A stretch of DNA of 62,594 bases from a virus. Of this stretch, positions 17,499 through 25,541 are shown piece after piece. Location: the IMG/VR virus record IMGVR_UViG_3300027217_000003, positions 1 through 62,594 of that record; one strand, written 5' to 3'. Position 1 is the stretch's first letter; each line of letters starts with the position of its first letter. Under the pieces are notes generated by a model, which saw only the letters and a program-made list of their open reading frames with translations, had not been told where the DNA came from and searched no databases. Position numbers and translations under genes: made by a program.

Positions 17499-17506
17499 TA
17501 TTTATC
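17499..17506 (-). promoter_or_regulatory. Late-promoter-like box GATAAATA, 4 bases before ATG
   Basis: GATAAATA on the minus strand, separated by GACT from the start codon of the small core protein: the same four-base spacing as at 7513, 22290 and 58972. Confidence 0.45.
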
Positions 17507-17512
17507 TGTGTG

Positions 17513-19120
17513 TTACATTCCTCCGCCCATCGCTGCCATTGGGTCTGGATCATCTTCACCAGCTTGTTTAGCTTCTTTACGAGCTTTATATGCATCGTTA
17601 GCTGCTTTATCGTCTGGAGTTAGTTTTAAGTATCTGTCAACTAAGAAGTCCATATCAAAGTAGTGTTCTTCTTCCATCGTTGCAGGATCAGTAATAACTA
17701 GGTTATCTTTCAATGAACCGATGAAGTCAATTCTACGTTCCATGATTTCCATGTTCTTCAGTTCAGCAAACATGTTCTCTTCATTAAATCTTAGAGCGAT
17801 TTGAGTTCTAAATGCAGCATCATCTGCAAACTCTGGGAATTTAATAGACAACTGGATGAACAGTGGCTTTACAAGAACTTCTTGGAAAGCTGATCTCAAA
17901 CGTCTAACAAATTTAGAGAACTTGATTTCGTCTCTAATCATACCGTCAGCTGCAAGGTTGAATTCACCACCGCCATCTTCATACATGAAACGGTTGAATG
18001 GAATCTTAGATACATGCTTCAACTTATCAGAGAAGTACTTAAGAGCTTCCGTGTCTGATAGATCTGGACCATCACCTCCTAGGGTTTCAATCTCTGGTGA
18101 TTCACCTTCTTTTGAAGGCAACCAGTATTCTTTGTTGAACTGCATCATTGGCTTACCGTCGGTTGTCAGTGTACCTGATTCCCAATCAAAGTCAACGACT
18201 TCTTTATAGTTATTCATCAATTGTGCTAGAGATTGCTTAGCACGTGTTTTTGATTTACCACCCATTGGAATCACAAACTTCATTCTGAATGAAGCGTTAG
18301 TCACTGCCCAAATAACTCGGGTGTGTTCCATGATTCTCATTAGGTTAAATGCTCTAACCAATCTTTCTACATAAGAAACTCTTGATGCAGTTGTAATTGA
18401 AGAGTATGAGATGTAAATGATCTGTGCATCATAAAGAACTCTTTCCTTAATAGGATCATCCTTATATTGAATCCAAACCTTTTTACCGTCTTCTTTATTA
18501 TAACCTGGCATTAGGGTTACAGGATCTAGTTCTTTAAAACCAATGATCTGCTTTTGGTCAGGTGAATAAATGATTTCAAACGCTAGGTAACCATCAATCA
18601 GGAACTTTCTAAAATAGTACCATGCAGATTGATCTTGGTTAAAACCAAAGTATTGATAGATTTCTCTAAATGCTCTCTTAAAATAAGCATCTACTTCATC
18701 TGATACATCAAATCCGATGATGTCAGGATAACAGAAAAAGTTCTTTTCATCATAGACAACTGTCTCATCACAAAGAATGTCAAGAATGTCTTCAATTTCA
18801 TCATGAAGTGAGAATCTTCTAAGCTCATCTCTTTTAGCAGGATAGTTTTTATCAAAGAAAGGAATTTGCTTTCTCATGTTGGTGTCGGTCATCGACAACG
18901 CTGCAAACGCAGCATAGATGTCGTCATTGTCAACACCCATCGGGTTGATCTGACCGTAACCGAATTGCGCTTCCATTGGTCCGATTGCTTGAGATTGGCG
19001 CAATACCAAATCATCATAATACATACCGAACGACGAAAGTCGCTTCAGACCATCACTAAGAGTGAATGGTCTTCTGCCCGTCGATAGGGGACCGTTTCTA
19101 TTTTCTACAAAACCTGCCAT
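17513..19120 (-). CDS. gp20: Portal protein (T4 gp20-like)
   Basis: A 535-residue portal subunit, near T4 gp20 (524). It carries the family pattern: DEIEDILDILCDETVVYDE, a DQSAWYYFRKFLIDGYLAFE segment, FKELDPVTLMPGY, then IIYISYSSI, SYVERLVRAFNLMRIMEHTRVIW and PIGG-like VIPMGGKSKTRA. The dodecameric portal sits at the head vertex, starts head assembly and is the docking site for terminase. The tail is Gly/Met-rich (DPMAAMGGGM). It precedes the core protein and the protease in the operon, as in T4. Confidence 0.94.
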   Translation of the reverse strand: MAGFVENRNGPLSTGRRPFTLSDGLKRLSSFGMYYDDLVLRQSQAIGPMEAQFGYGQINPMGVDNDDIYAAFAALSMTDTNMRKQIPFFDKNYPAKRDELRRFSLHDEIEDILDILCDETVVYDEKNFFCYPDIIGFDVSDEVDAYFKRAFREIYQYFGFNQDQSAWYYFRKFLIDGYLAFEIIYSPDQKQIIGFKELDPVTLMPGYNKEDGKKVWIQYKDDPIKERVLYDAQIIYISYSSITTASRVSYVERLVRAFNLMRIMEHTRVIWAVTNASFRMKFVIPMGGKSKTRAKQSLAQLMNNYKEVVDFDWESGTLTTDGKPMMQFNKEYWLPSKEGESPEIETLGGDGPDLSDTEALKYFSDKLKHVSKIPFNRFMYEDGGGEFNLAADGMIRDEIKFSKFVRRLRSAFQEVLVKPLFIQLSIKFPEFADDAAFRTQIALRFNEENMFAELKNMEIMERRIDFIGSLKDNLVITDPATMEEEHYFDMDFLVDRYLKLTPDDKAANDAYKARKEAKQAGEDDPDPMAAMGGGM

Positions 19121-19142
19121 GTGTTAAAAACTAGTTTCTCGT

Positions 19143-19150
19143 TATATATT
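19143..19150 (-). promoter_or_regulatory. Late-promoter-like box AATATATA before portal
   Basis: AATATATA on the minus strand, 22 bases before the portal ATG. Confidence 0.5.
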
Positions 19151-19152
19151 CT

Positions 19153-19755
19153 TCATTTTTTGTTGTAATCTCTGAACTGTCTCTGAATGCTAGCTAATGA
19201 AGCTCCTTCTAGTTCTATGAAATCGCACAACGCAATTAGGTGCCAGTTCTCATAACTAACAACCGCTTGCTTTCTTTTCAACATCGGGATGTACTGCCTA
19301 ACAGCAAATCCAAACCCGTATCTGTCTAAATAACTTTTTGCACCTGCATAAGTCATTTGTAATCGACCCTGAGCATTGGCATCATCCTTTGCTCTTGTCG
19401 TTAGTGTCTTAATAGAACCACTGAGACGTGTGTAAATATCGTCTAACAGTTTTTCTTTAATTTCAACCGGTAATAGATTTAGATTGATTCCGCAATCATT
19501 TCCTGCTACTGGATCGAGCGCTAACACAACGGGATTTCTGTCCCACCATGCAAGATATTGTTCTGTTTTCGGGTTATCATACCTGAAAACATATATTTTA
19601 CCGGGAATAAAGGGTAAAGTTTTCGATTTAGCAACACTTTTATCTCTAAAAGAGTTTAAAGCTTTGTTATACCATACCTCGGCCGCCTTTCGAGCAGCCG
19701 TCTTACCTCCATTATCCTTAGAATACTTTGCTATTTTAGATTTGATTTCTCCCAT
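19153..19755 (-). CDS. Conserved phage virion-assembly protein, function unknown
   Basis: A 200-residue protein. I take the ATG at 19755, which overlaps the upstream stop as TGATG; the longer form would start with GTG. The segment PGKIYVFRYDNPKTEQYLAWW followed by DRNPVVLALD, then GINLNLLPVEIKEKLLDD, is a pattern I associate with a widespread phage family of unknown role (a RYxxPKT...D..P.VL signature). It lies between head completion gp4 and the portal, which points to head assembly or DNA-end handling. It is not recognisably gp2. Confidence 0.6.
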   Translation of the reverse strand: MGEIKSKIAKYSKDNGGKTAARKAAEVWYNKALNSFRDKSVAKSKTLPFIPGKIYVFRYDNPKTEQYLAWWDRNPVVLALDPVAGNDCGINLNLLPVEIKEKLLDDIYTRLSGSIKTLTTRAKDDANAQGRLQMTYAGAKSYLDRYGFGFAVRQYIPMLKRKQAVVSYENWHLIALCDFIELEGASLASIQRQFRDYNKK

Positions 19756-20231
19756 CACTTAAGCGAGTTTTCTGTCATAACAACAAACCTACAACCTCGG
19801 TCTTCAGCATACTTTTTAGCTGAAATATATTTATCACGATTCGTAACGTACTGTTCGGCTAAGAATTTATAACCGTCAATTGCCTTTTTCGAATTTGTCT
19901 TCGGTGGTTCAGGCTTAGTGATTTGAGCTTCGGGTTTGATTTCAACAATCAATTGCTCTTGGGAACCATCTTCCTTTAGGATCTTAATGTAAAAATCGGG
20001 GTGGTAGGTTCTTTCTTTTTTGTAAAGAGTTGACCAATACTTGATTTCAATCGGTTCACTAGACCACATTAGAACTCTTTCATTGGTGTCGCACCAAATC
20101 ATGAACTTACGTTCCCATGAACTTCTGAAAATAACGGGTTGCGGACCCACATACTTTTCTAAGTTGTGAGGCTTATAGTAACCTTGGATGAATCCAGATT
20201 TCTTAGTAGGTTTAACCCGTTTAATTGACAT
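19755..20231 (-). CDS. gp4: Head completion protein (T4 gp4/gp50-like)
   Basis: A 158-residue protein close to T4 gp4 in length (150). It has FRSSWERKFMIWCD, then VLMWSSEPIEIKYW, then YHPDFYIKIL and LIVEIKPEAQ, the head completion pattern, which is also a PD-(D/E)XK-like arrangement (Asp in HPDFY, Glu and Lys in VEIKP). In T4, gp4 acts after packaging to make the head competent for tail joining. The reading frame is coupled to gp55 upstream by a TAATG overlap and to the next gene by TGATG. Confidence 0.85.
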   Translation of the reverse strand: MSIKRVKPTKKSGFIQGYYKPHNLEKYVGPQPVIFRSSWERKFMIWCDTNERVLMWSSEPIEIKYWSTLYKKERTYHPDFYIKILKEDGSQEQLIVEIKPEAQITKPEPPKTNSKKAIDGYKFLAEQYVTNRDKYISAKKYAEDRGCRFVVMTENSLK

Positions 20232-20638
20232 TAAATTGTGTAAATTCCACCTTCTCCATCTTCGGTTCTATAACCTGCACGATCGATTGAAAGTGTGCCC
20301 TTATACTTTTGTGGATGAATCTTATTCCAACCCTTTGCATAACCTCGCTTTGCAATCTCTGTAAAATATGCAAATGCATTAGGGTATTGTGGATTGAAGT
20401 TTCTCCAATACTTCAACATATCTAGTAGCGCAAACTGAAGACAGTCCTCTCGATCTTCATCGTAGACGTATTTCATTTTACGAATGGCTCGATCCGCCAA
20501 AAGCATCAGCATTTTTTCAGCATCAGAAGTTAATTTGTCCTGATCTTTTGACTTAACGATCTCGTTGTAAAGATCCTTGTTATTAAGATAATTTCTAGCC
20601 ACTGTTGTGTTGTGTATTATTTGATACCTTTTATACAC
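20231..20638 (-). CDS. gp55: Late transcription sigma factor (T4 gp55-like)
   Basis: A 135-residue protein related to T4 gp55 (185). The pattern YLNNKDLYNEIVKSKDQDKLT, then RAIRKMKYVYDEDREDCLQF, then MLKYWRNFNPQYPNAFAYFT with IAKRGYAKGWNK resembles sigma region 2, with the core-binding and -10-recognition helix, as in gp55. It would replace the host sigma on RNA polymerase and recognise the GATATATA/TATAAATA boxes. The only available start is GTG at 20638. It sits right after a terminator, next to head completion gp4. The C-terminus (GEGGIYTI) is short compared with T4, where it touches the clamp. Confidence 0.8.
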   Translation of the reverse strand: MYKRYQIIHNTTVARNYLNNKDLYNEIVKSKDQDKLTSDAEKMLMLLADRAIRKMKYVYDEDREDCLQFALLDMLKYWRNFNPQYPNAFAYFTEIAKRGYAKGWNKIHPQKYKGTLSIDRAGYRTEDGEGGIYTI

Positions 20639-20640
20639 CT

Positions 20641-20671
20641 AAAAGGCCAGAAAGTTTATTCCTGGCCTTTT
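20641..20671. terminator. Terminator upstream of gp55
   Basis: A perfect ten-base inverted repeat (AAAAGGCCAG / CTGGCCTTTT) with an eleven-base loop, with T residues at the 3' side of the stem on either strand. It should stop transcripts of the gene ending at 20691 before they enter gp55. Confidence 0.75.
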
Positions 20672-20690
20672 CGTGTAGGGTTAAAGTAAA

Positions 20691-21458
20691 TTAAAGTGCA
20701 GATTTGACTTCGGCAATATCTGCCTCAATCTTCTTGATCTCACCTTCAATCAGAGCATCAGCTGCTTTGATTTCATCGATAGATCTGTCTGCGTCAGCTA
20801 GAAGATTTCTCTGATCCTTTAAGAAGTGAATCATTTCTTCTAGATTTTCGATCTTCTTAAGAGTTACAACTCTATCAGCTGCTTCACCTTCTAATAGATT
20901 AGATAGGAACATTGAAGCGTCAAGACCAGTCTTTTCAGTTACGTACTCAATCGCTGTATTTGCAGTGTTAACTCTTGTGAACTTCTGCATTCTTGTAGAT
21001 TTGTTGAACGTAGATGTGTAAACGTTTTCTTCTAGTTTGAATAGATCTACAACGTTATTAGCATTTTCAAATGTCTGAACGAAATCTAGAGCGATGTACT
21101 TATCAACGTTAGAAGCTGCTTCAACGAATAGCTCAGCGGTCTCTTTATGTTCGTATCTAATGACACCGGCTGCCAAAACGTGATTAACGAAAGATTCAGA
21201 TAAAATCTCGCTATTACCCAAGAAGAACTTGCCTTCTTCGATCGAGTATCTCATTCTGTTAACTCCATGAAACCATCTGATTTCATTGTTTTCAAATCTG
21301 AATGCTGAAAGAGCTTCAACAAGTCTTGTAAATTCTGAAGGGATTTGACCTTCTGCTTCTGAGATCTCGTTAGTTTCAGTGTTAACTACATAAGGTAGGT
21401 TTCTTACTGCAACTAGAACTTGATTCTCGCTTAGTTGGAAAAATGGTGAAATAATCAT
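20691..21458 (-). CDS. Hypothetical virion protein with C-terminal coiled coil
   Basis: A 255-residue protein that I do not recognise. The N-terminal half has mixed alpha/beta character (NQVLVAVRNLPYVVN, IRWFHGVNRMRYSI); the last 60 residues form a charged coiled coil (ENLEEMIHFLKDQRNLLADA and a Glu/Lys-rich end). It lies between tail terminator gp15 and gp55, has a GATATATA box 28 bases upstream and is followed by a strong terminator, so it is probably expressed late on its own transcript. A structural or core role is likely from context only. Confidence 0.55.
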   Translation of the reverse strand: MIISPFFQLSENQVLVAVRNLPYVVNTETNEISEAEGQIPSEFTRLVEALSAFRFENNEIRWFHGVNRMRYSIEEGKFFLGNSEILSESFVNHVLAAGVIRYEHKETAELFVEAASNVDKYIALDFVQTFENANNVVDLFKLEENVYTSTFNKSTRMQKFTRVNTANTAIEYVTEKTGLDASMFLSNLLEGEAADRVVTLKKIENLEEMIHFLKDQRNLLADADRSIDEIKAADALIEGEIKKIEADIAEVKSAL

Positions 21459-21486
21459 CTTTGAGTGATTTATTTTAATCTTTAAC

Positions 21487-21494
21487 TATATATC
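21487..21494 (-). promoter_or_regulatory. Late-promoter-like box
   Basis: GATATATA on the minus strand, 28 bases before the hypothetical virion gene and directly after the gp15 coding region. Confidence 0.5.
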
Positions 21495-21496
21495 AG

Positions 21497-22285
21497 TTAA
21501 TCTACGATGCCCGGGGGATTGGATACATTAGTTCTATCGAACCTGTCGGGCGCAGTTTCAGTGGTGTAAGAATGAATTTCAAACATTCTGTTACCAATGT
21601 GCATTTCAGTTTCAAATTCAAACGATGGAATGAATGAACTAACTTCAACTGAGAAAGTAATTTTGTAACCTTCTTTAGAGTCGAATGTAAATTCAATTGG
21701 TCTCTCGGTTGTGTAGTCCTCGGGCATTGCATAGTATGAAGAGATTCTATATGTGCCTTCATCTAAGTGGCCAACCTCGACGTTAAAGTAGTTTGACTTA
21801 TACAACCTTTTAATGATCATCTCAGTGATCTTAAAGTTATCTAGTTGTGAGGAAGTAATAATCTCAATATCAAATGAAAGATTGACCGGAATCATCTCAA
21901 ACTCCGCTGTGTAACCTTCCATAGCACCTTGATCGTTCATCTTAGCGTATTCACCCCTGGTTCTCTTGTTAACCAGTTTAGAAGAATCAATTGACATTGA
22001 AGTTAGGTTTGCAACACCTCTTGGAACAATGTCATAATTGCCATCCGCTCTAACATCTCCTGGAGCACAGTTCAAACCGTCCTTGGTTAAGAACAGAAAC
22101 TGATCCTTTAAAAAGTCTTCATCTCCAGAAATAGAGTAATAGAATGGCACGTCAACCTCAACTCGAGTATCTGCATCCATCTGACGATAGAAGTAAACTT
22201 TGTTGTTAAGGTCTGCAAGAAGTCCGATGATCAAGTGTCTAATAACACTGTCATCCTTGTTGTACTTTACGTTGTATGTTGCCAT
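21497..22285 (-). CDS. gp15: Tail terminator protein (T4 gp15-like)
   Basis: A 262-residue protein similar in length to T4 gp15 (272). It follows the gp15 layout: an N-terminal IRHLIIGLLADLNNKVYFYR strand-helix, VDVPFYYSI, a VPRGVANLTSMSIDSSKLVN segment, then PVNLSFDIEIITSSQLDNFK leading into a TEMIIKRLY helix, and IEFTFDSKEGYKITFSVEV. gp15 caps the finished tail tube and sheath and joins it to the neck. It is separated here from its usual neighbours gp14 and gp16. Its late box ends four bases before the ATG. Confidence 0.75.
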   Translation of the reverse strand: MATYNVKYNKDDSVIRHLIIGLLADLNNKVYFYRQMDADTRVEVDVPFYYSISGDEDFLKDQFLFLTKDGLNCAPGDVRADGNYDIVPRGVANLTSMSIDSSKLVNKRTRGEYAKMNDQGAMEGYTAEFEMIPVNLSFDIEIITSSQLDNFKITEMIIKRLYKSNYFNVEVGHLDEGTYRISSYYAMPEDYTTERPIEFTFDSKEGYKITFSVEVSSFIPSFEFETEMHIGNRMFEIHSYTTETAPDRFDRTNVSNPPGIVD

Positions 22286-22289
22286 ACAC

Positions 22290-22297
22290 TATATATC
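22290..22297 (-). promoter_or_regulatory. Late-promoter-like box, 4 bases before gp15 ATG
   Basis: GATATATA then GTGT then ATG on the minus strand. A start point six to seven bases after the box would fall on or inside the start codon, so the transcript would be leaderless. The next in-frame Met is near residue 57. Confidence 0.5.
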
Positions 22298-23971
22298 TTA
22301 TTCGATGGACTCTATCTCGAACTTCGAGAACCCGTTATCACGATAGATCTGTAACTTTTTGTCAAAGATTTCGTGAGGTAGAACGGTGTGATTGATAACA
22401 AAGGTGTTGATCTGGTTTTCTTTGATCACCTGTGATAGAATCTTCAAGATGTTGTAAACACCATCCTGGTCAACAGAACTCAACAATTCGTCAAGGAATA
22501 GAAGGTTCAATTGTGGGAATCTGAGTTTTAGGATCTTGATGATGGCAATGATGATAATGAAATCCGCCTTCTTACGTTCACCGGTTGATAGGGTCATTGG
22601 GTTAACCTCTTCACCGTGATTGGTAATGATACAATCAAACTTGTCATTGAATCGAATGTGGAACGGAAGGTGCATTGTGTTCGCCATTGCAGCGATGTTG
22701 GTGTTCAATCCAGGTAGAATAGTCTTAACCGCTAGATTCTTCACACCGTCTTCACCTAGGATTGATTCAATCAACTCTAAGAACTGATAATCATTAGAGT
22801 GTTTAGACTTATCCTGACTCTTTTGAACCTCTTGGTCTTCAAACTCACGAATTAGGGAGTTCAAGGATTCAAACTGTTCTGATGCCCCAACCGTTTCTTT
22901 GATCTTAATCAACTCATTCTTGATTGAACGAATGTTGGTATTCAGGGTTGAAACCTTATCTAAGACCGCACGTTCTTTAACACGAGTATCATTAATCTTT
23001 TGTTTGATTAATTGAACCTCTTGTTCCGCCTTTTGAAGTTGTTCTGGAGTTTCATTAACTCGGTCTTTGTACTCCTTTTTCTTGTGAACGTGAAATTCAG
23101 AATCTAAAGGTGCTTCACAAGTTGGACAGGTGTTGTTCTCGTATAGGGACAGTTTTCTCTTCGCAGATTCAAGTTCGTACTTTAGTTTGGTGTAACTTGA
23201 GGTCTTGGTTTCAAGATCAGTTTCAAACGTGCCAATCCTGTCAGTGATCTGATCTCTTGCCTCTTCAAGTTTCTTACGATTGTCATCAAACTTTACCAGT
23301 TGTGACTTTAATTTTTCAATCTGACCCTTGGACTTTTCATCACTCTCCGCTTGTAATTGATTCAACTTCATTTTAACCTGAACGATTGATTCTTCAATCT
23401 GTCGCAGTTCAGTGTCATACGAATCAATATCCGTCTTTAGGTTCTTACGTTCCTCCTTAACGGTTCGTTGCATGTCGTTCAGGATTGAGAACCCAAACAT
23501 ACGGTCAATGATCTGTTTCTTGTCCATTGGGGACATGGTCAAGAAGGATTTAAAGTCGTTGATTGATAGGATAATAATGTTCTTGAATACGTGATATGGA
23601 ATTCCATACACCTCTTCTTCAAGATACTCTTGAACTGATCTCTTACCCGCTTTGTCAAACTCAACCCCATTAACTAGGACTGAGAACCTAGAGGGTGCAA
23701 GACCACGTTCAATCTCAATGTCCATCGTACCACACTGAAGTTTGATACGAACCCATAATTCACGGTTAATACGGTTTGGAAGATCTGACATTCGAACACC
23801 TTCAACCTTACCATACAGGGCAAAGATGATTGCATTCGCAATGGTGGTCTTACCGTCACCGTTTTTACCCAGGGTCAAATACAACTCCGCCTTATCGTCA
23901 GAGAATTCAATCTTTTGAACCTTGTTTCCGTAAGATGCGATGTTCTTAAACTCTATCGACTTAATCTTCAT
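22298..23971 (-). CDS. gp46: Recombination endonuclease subunit (gp46, Rad50-like)
   Basis: A 557-residue SMC-type ATPase, near T4 gp46 (560). Walker A GKNGDGKTT lies at 35-43, the zinc-hook CPTC at 282-285 between two coiled coils, the ABC signature LSTGER at 461-466 and Walker B LLFLDE at 490-495 followed by the D-loop SSVD. With gp47 it resects DNA ends for recombination-dependent replication and degrades host DNA. It overlaps gp47 by four bases (ATGA). The gene pair is preceded by the gp33 candidate and helicase gp41. Confidence 0.94.
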   Translation of the reverse strand: MKIKSIEFKNIASYGNKVQKIEFSDDKAELYLTLGKNGDGKTTIANAIIFALYGKVEGVRMSDLPNRINRELWVRIKLQCGTMDIEIERGLAPSRFSVLVNGVEFDKAGKRSVQEYLEEEVYGIPYHVFKNIIILSINDFKSFLTMSPMDKKQIIDRMFGFSILNDMQRTVKEERKNLKTDIDSYDTELRQIEESIVQVKMKLNQLQAESDEKSKGQIEKLKSQLVKFDDNRKKLEEARDQITDRIGTFETDLETKTSSYTKLKYELESAKRKLSLYENNTCPTCEAPLDSEFHVHKKKEYKDRVNETPEQLQKAEQEVQLIKQKINDTRVKERAVLDKVSTLNTNIRSIKNELIKIKETVGASEQFESLNSLIREFEDQEVQKSQDKSKHSNDYQFLELIESILGEDGVKNLAVKTILPGLNTNIAAMANTMHLPFHIRFNDKFDCIITNHGEEVNPMTLSTGERKKADFIIIIAIIKILKLRFPQLNLLFLDELLSSVDQDGVYNILKILSQVIKENQINTFVINHTVLPHEIFDKKLQIYRDNGFSKFEIESIE

Positions 23972-25092
23972 CCTTCCTCAGTGTTTACCTCGTAGTTATA
24001 GACACATCTGTCATGTAGATCTTTTAGAGTCTGATGTATCTTTTGTTTCATTTCATCGTCATGAGGTAACCCATCTACGTAGGTTCTGAATAGGTGTTGG
24101 ATGTTATAATTTTTGTACTGTCCTTCAATCTCATCCATATCATACAGATCCTTGTCGATGATGTCTTGTTCCTGATAGATGTTGGGTTCGATTCGTCGAG
24201 CGGACTTTTGAATCTTCTGAATTAGGGTGCCAAGGGATGCAGTCTGTGCAATCGAACTTGGAATGTACAGATCAACAAAGTTATTGTCAATGTGTTTCTT
24301 AAAGTCACCTAGAGTGGTATTGTACAGTGTAGTAATGTTGTACTTTACAAACTTGGGTGAATACTTGTTCTCAAAGAAGGTTTCTTCCATTGTTGACAAG
24401 TCAACCAGGTCAAATCCTTTAGGGTTTCCAGAATCTGAACGGGTTAGTTGGTACGGAGTACCAACCATTCGGAGTTGTCCTTTCTTTTGACGGTAGTGAA
24501 TGTGACCTGAATACACTGCGTCATAACGATCAAAGTTTTGAGAGTCAGACCCGTGTTCATTCTTAACCTTTGAATTCAATGCAACGCCACGTACTTCTGA
24601 GTGACAGAAAACGATGTTAGAGTTAGGAAACTCAGCGAGGGTTTCAGACTCATGATCAACGTCTCTTCTCCATGGCATCAGTAAGATCTTCTTGTCTAAC
24701 CACTTATATTCGATCGGGTCTTTATAAACCTGTACACCTGGGATCCACTTGATTGAATCAATCGCAGACACGTCATTAGATTTCTTGGCCCAAATGTCGT
24801 GGTTACCAACAATAACATGTGTAGGTAGAATCTTACCCAGTCTTTCGAACAGGTTGATTGCATAGTGGAGAACCTTTAGGTTGATGGACTGACGATTGTC
24901 AAATGCATCACCAACCTGAACCAACACATCACCAGGTTGAACGTTCTTTTCAAGGGTTGGAATAAACACCTTATCGTAAAAGTCCTGTTGAATTTCCAAC
25001 CACTCCTGAGAATTGGCACGAACCCCTAAGTGCATATCACCTAGGATCCACACCCTTTTAACGGGTTGTTGAAGTGTTTTCTGATCGATCAT
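23968..25092 (-). CDS. gp47: Recombination endonuclease subunit (gp47, Mre11-like)
   Basis: A 374-residue calcineurin-type phosphoesterase, near T4 gp47 (339). All metal motifs are present: GDMHLG (18-23), GDAFDNR (61-67), GNHD (96-99), FCHSE (His near 164) and SGHIHY (195-200). It is the nuclease partner of gp46. The C-terminal third is helical with acidic segments (PSSIAQTASLG, YDMDEIEG) and probably binds the base of the gp46 coiled coil. The start codon overlaps the stop of the gp33 candidate as TAATG, indicating coupled translation. Confidence 0.94.
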   Translation of the reverse strand: MIDQKTLQQPVKRVWILGDMHLGVRANSQEWLEIQQDFYDKVFIPTLEKNVQPGDVLVQVGDAFDNRQSINLKVLHYAINLFERLGKILPTHVIVGNHDIWAKKSNDVSAIDSIKWIPGVQVYKDPIEYKWLDKKILLMPWRRDVDHESETLAEFPNSNIVFCHSEVRGVALNSKVKNEHGSDSQNFDRYDAVYSGHIHYRQKKGQLRMVGTPYQLTRSDSGNPKGFDLVDLSTMEETFFENKYSPKFVKYNITTLYNTTLGDFKKHIDNNFVDLYIPSSIAQTASLGTLIQKIQKSARRIEPNIYQEQDIIDKDLYDMDEIEGQYKNYNIQHLFRTYVDGLPHDDEMKQKIHQTLKDLHDRCVYNYEVNTEEG

Positions 25093-25538
25093 TAGAATAA
25101 TCGGTTAATGTTCTTCTTCTTAAGAATTCCTGTTTTGTTGTCAAGTTCTTCAATCAAACCCTCCTTAAAGGTGTTTGATAGGGAATTATAGAACTTGGTT
25201 GGGTGAACGTTAAAGTAATCGCATAACTCAGAAAAGATTTCAATTCTAGAGTGGTTACGTACAAGTTCTCCTTCAATGTAATCATAAACGCTATTGATGT
25301 CGTTCTTCTTCAACTTACGTGAATCTGAGAACTCGTCTAGATCATTAAAGGTTTTGAATCGTGAAGATTCAATTAGAGCGTGAATCTTTTCCTGTAGGAT
25401 TCGCTGTTGAATCTTTTCTTCTTCAGGTCGATCATCAGTCCATTGTGGACTGAGGTTAAAGGTCATGGAGCCATCCAATTCGAATTCAGTTGATTCGAAG
25501 TTGTTGTCAAATATTTTATCGTGTCTTTCGCGTGACAT
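25092..25538 (-). CDS. gp33: Candidate late-transcription coactivator (gp33-like)
   Basis: A 148-residue helical protein between helicase gp41 and gp47. Its C-terminal half (YDYIEGELVRNHSRIEIFSE, then LCDYFNVHPTKFYNSLS, then FKEGLIEELDNKTG) has the helix pattern and spacing of T4 gp33 (EEFGMSYLEA..., then FIPSGIIEKIQ... as I recall). The protein ends KKKNINRLF, which could be the clamp-binding tail, as the hydrophobic end of gp33 is in T4. gp33 links RNA polymerase to gp45 for late transcription. Similarity is weak and helical proteins mislead easily; it could be an unrelated recombination or replication factor. Confidence 0.45.
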   Translation of the reverse strand: MSRERHDKIFDNNFESTEFELDGSMTFNLSPQWTDDRPEEEKIQQRILQEKIHALIESSRFKTFNDLDEFSDSRKLKKNDINSVYDYIEGELVRNHSRIEIFSELCDYFNVHPTKFYNSLSNTFKEGLIEELDNKTGILKKKNINRLF

Positions 25539-25541
25539 ATC

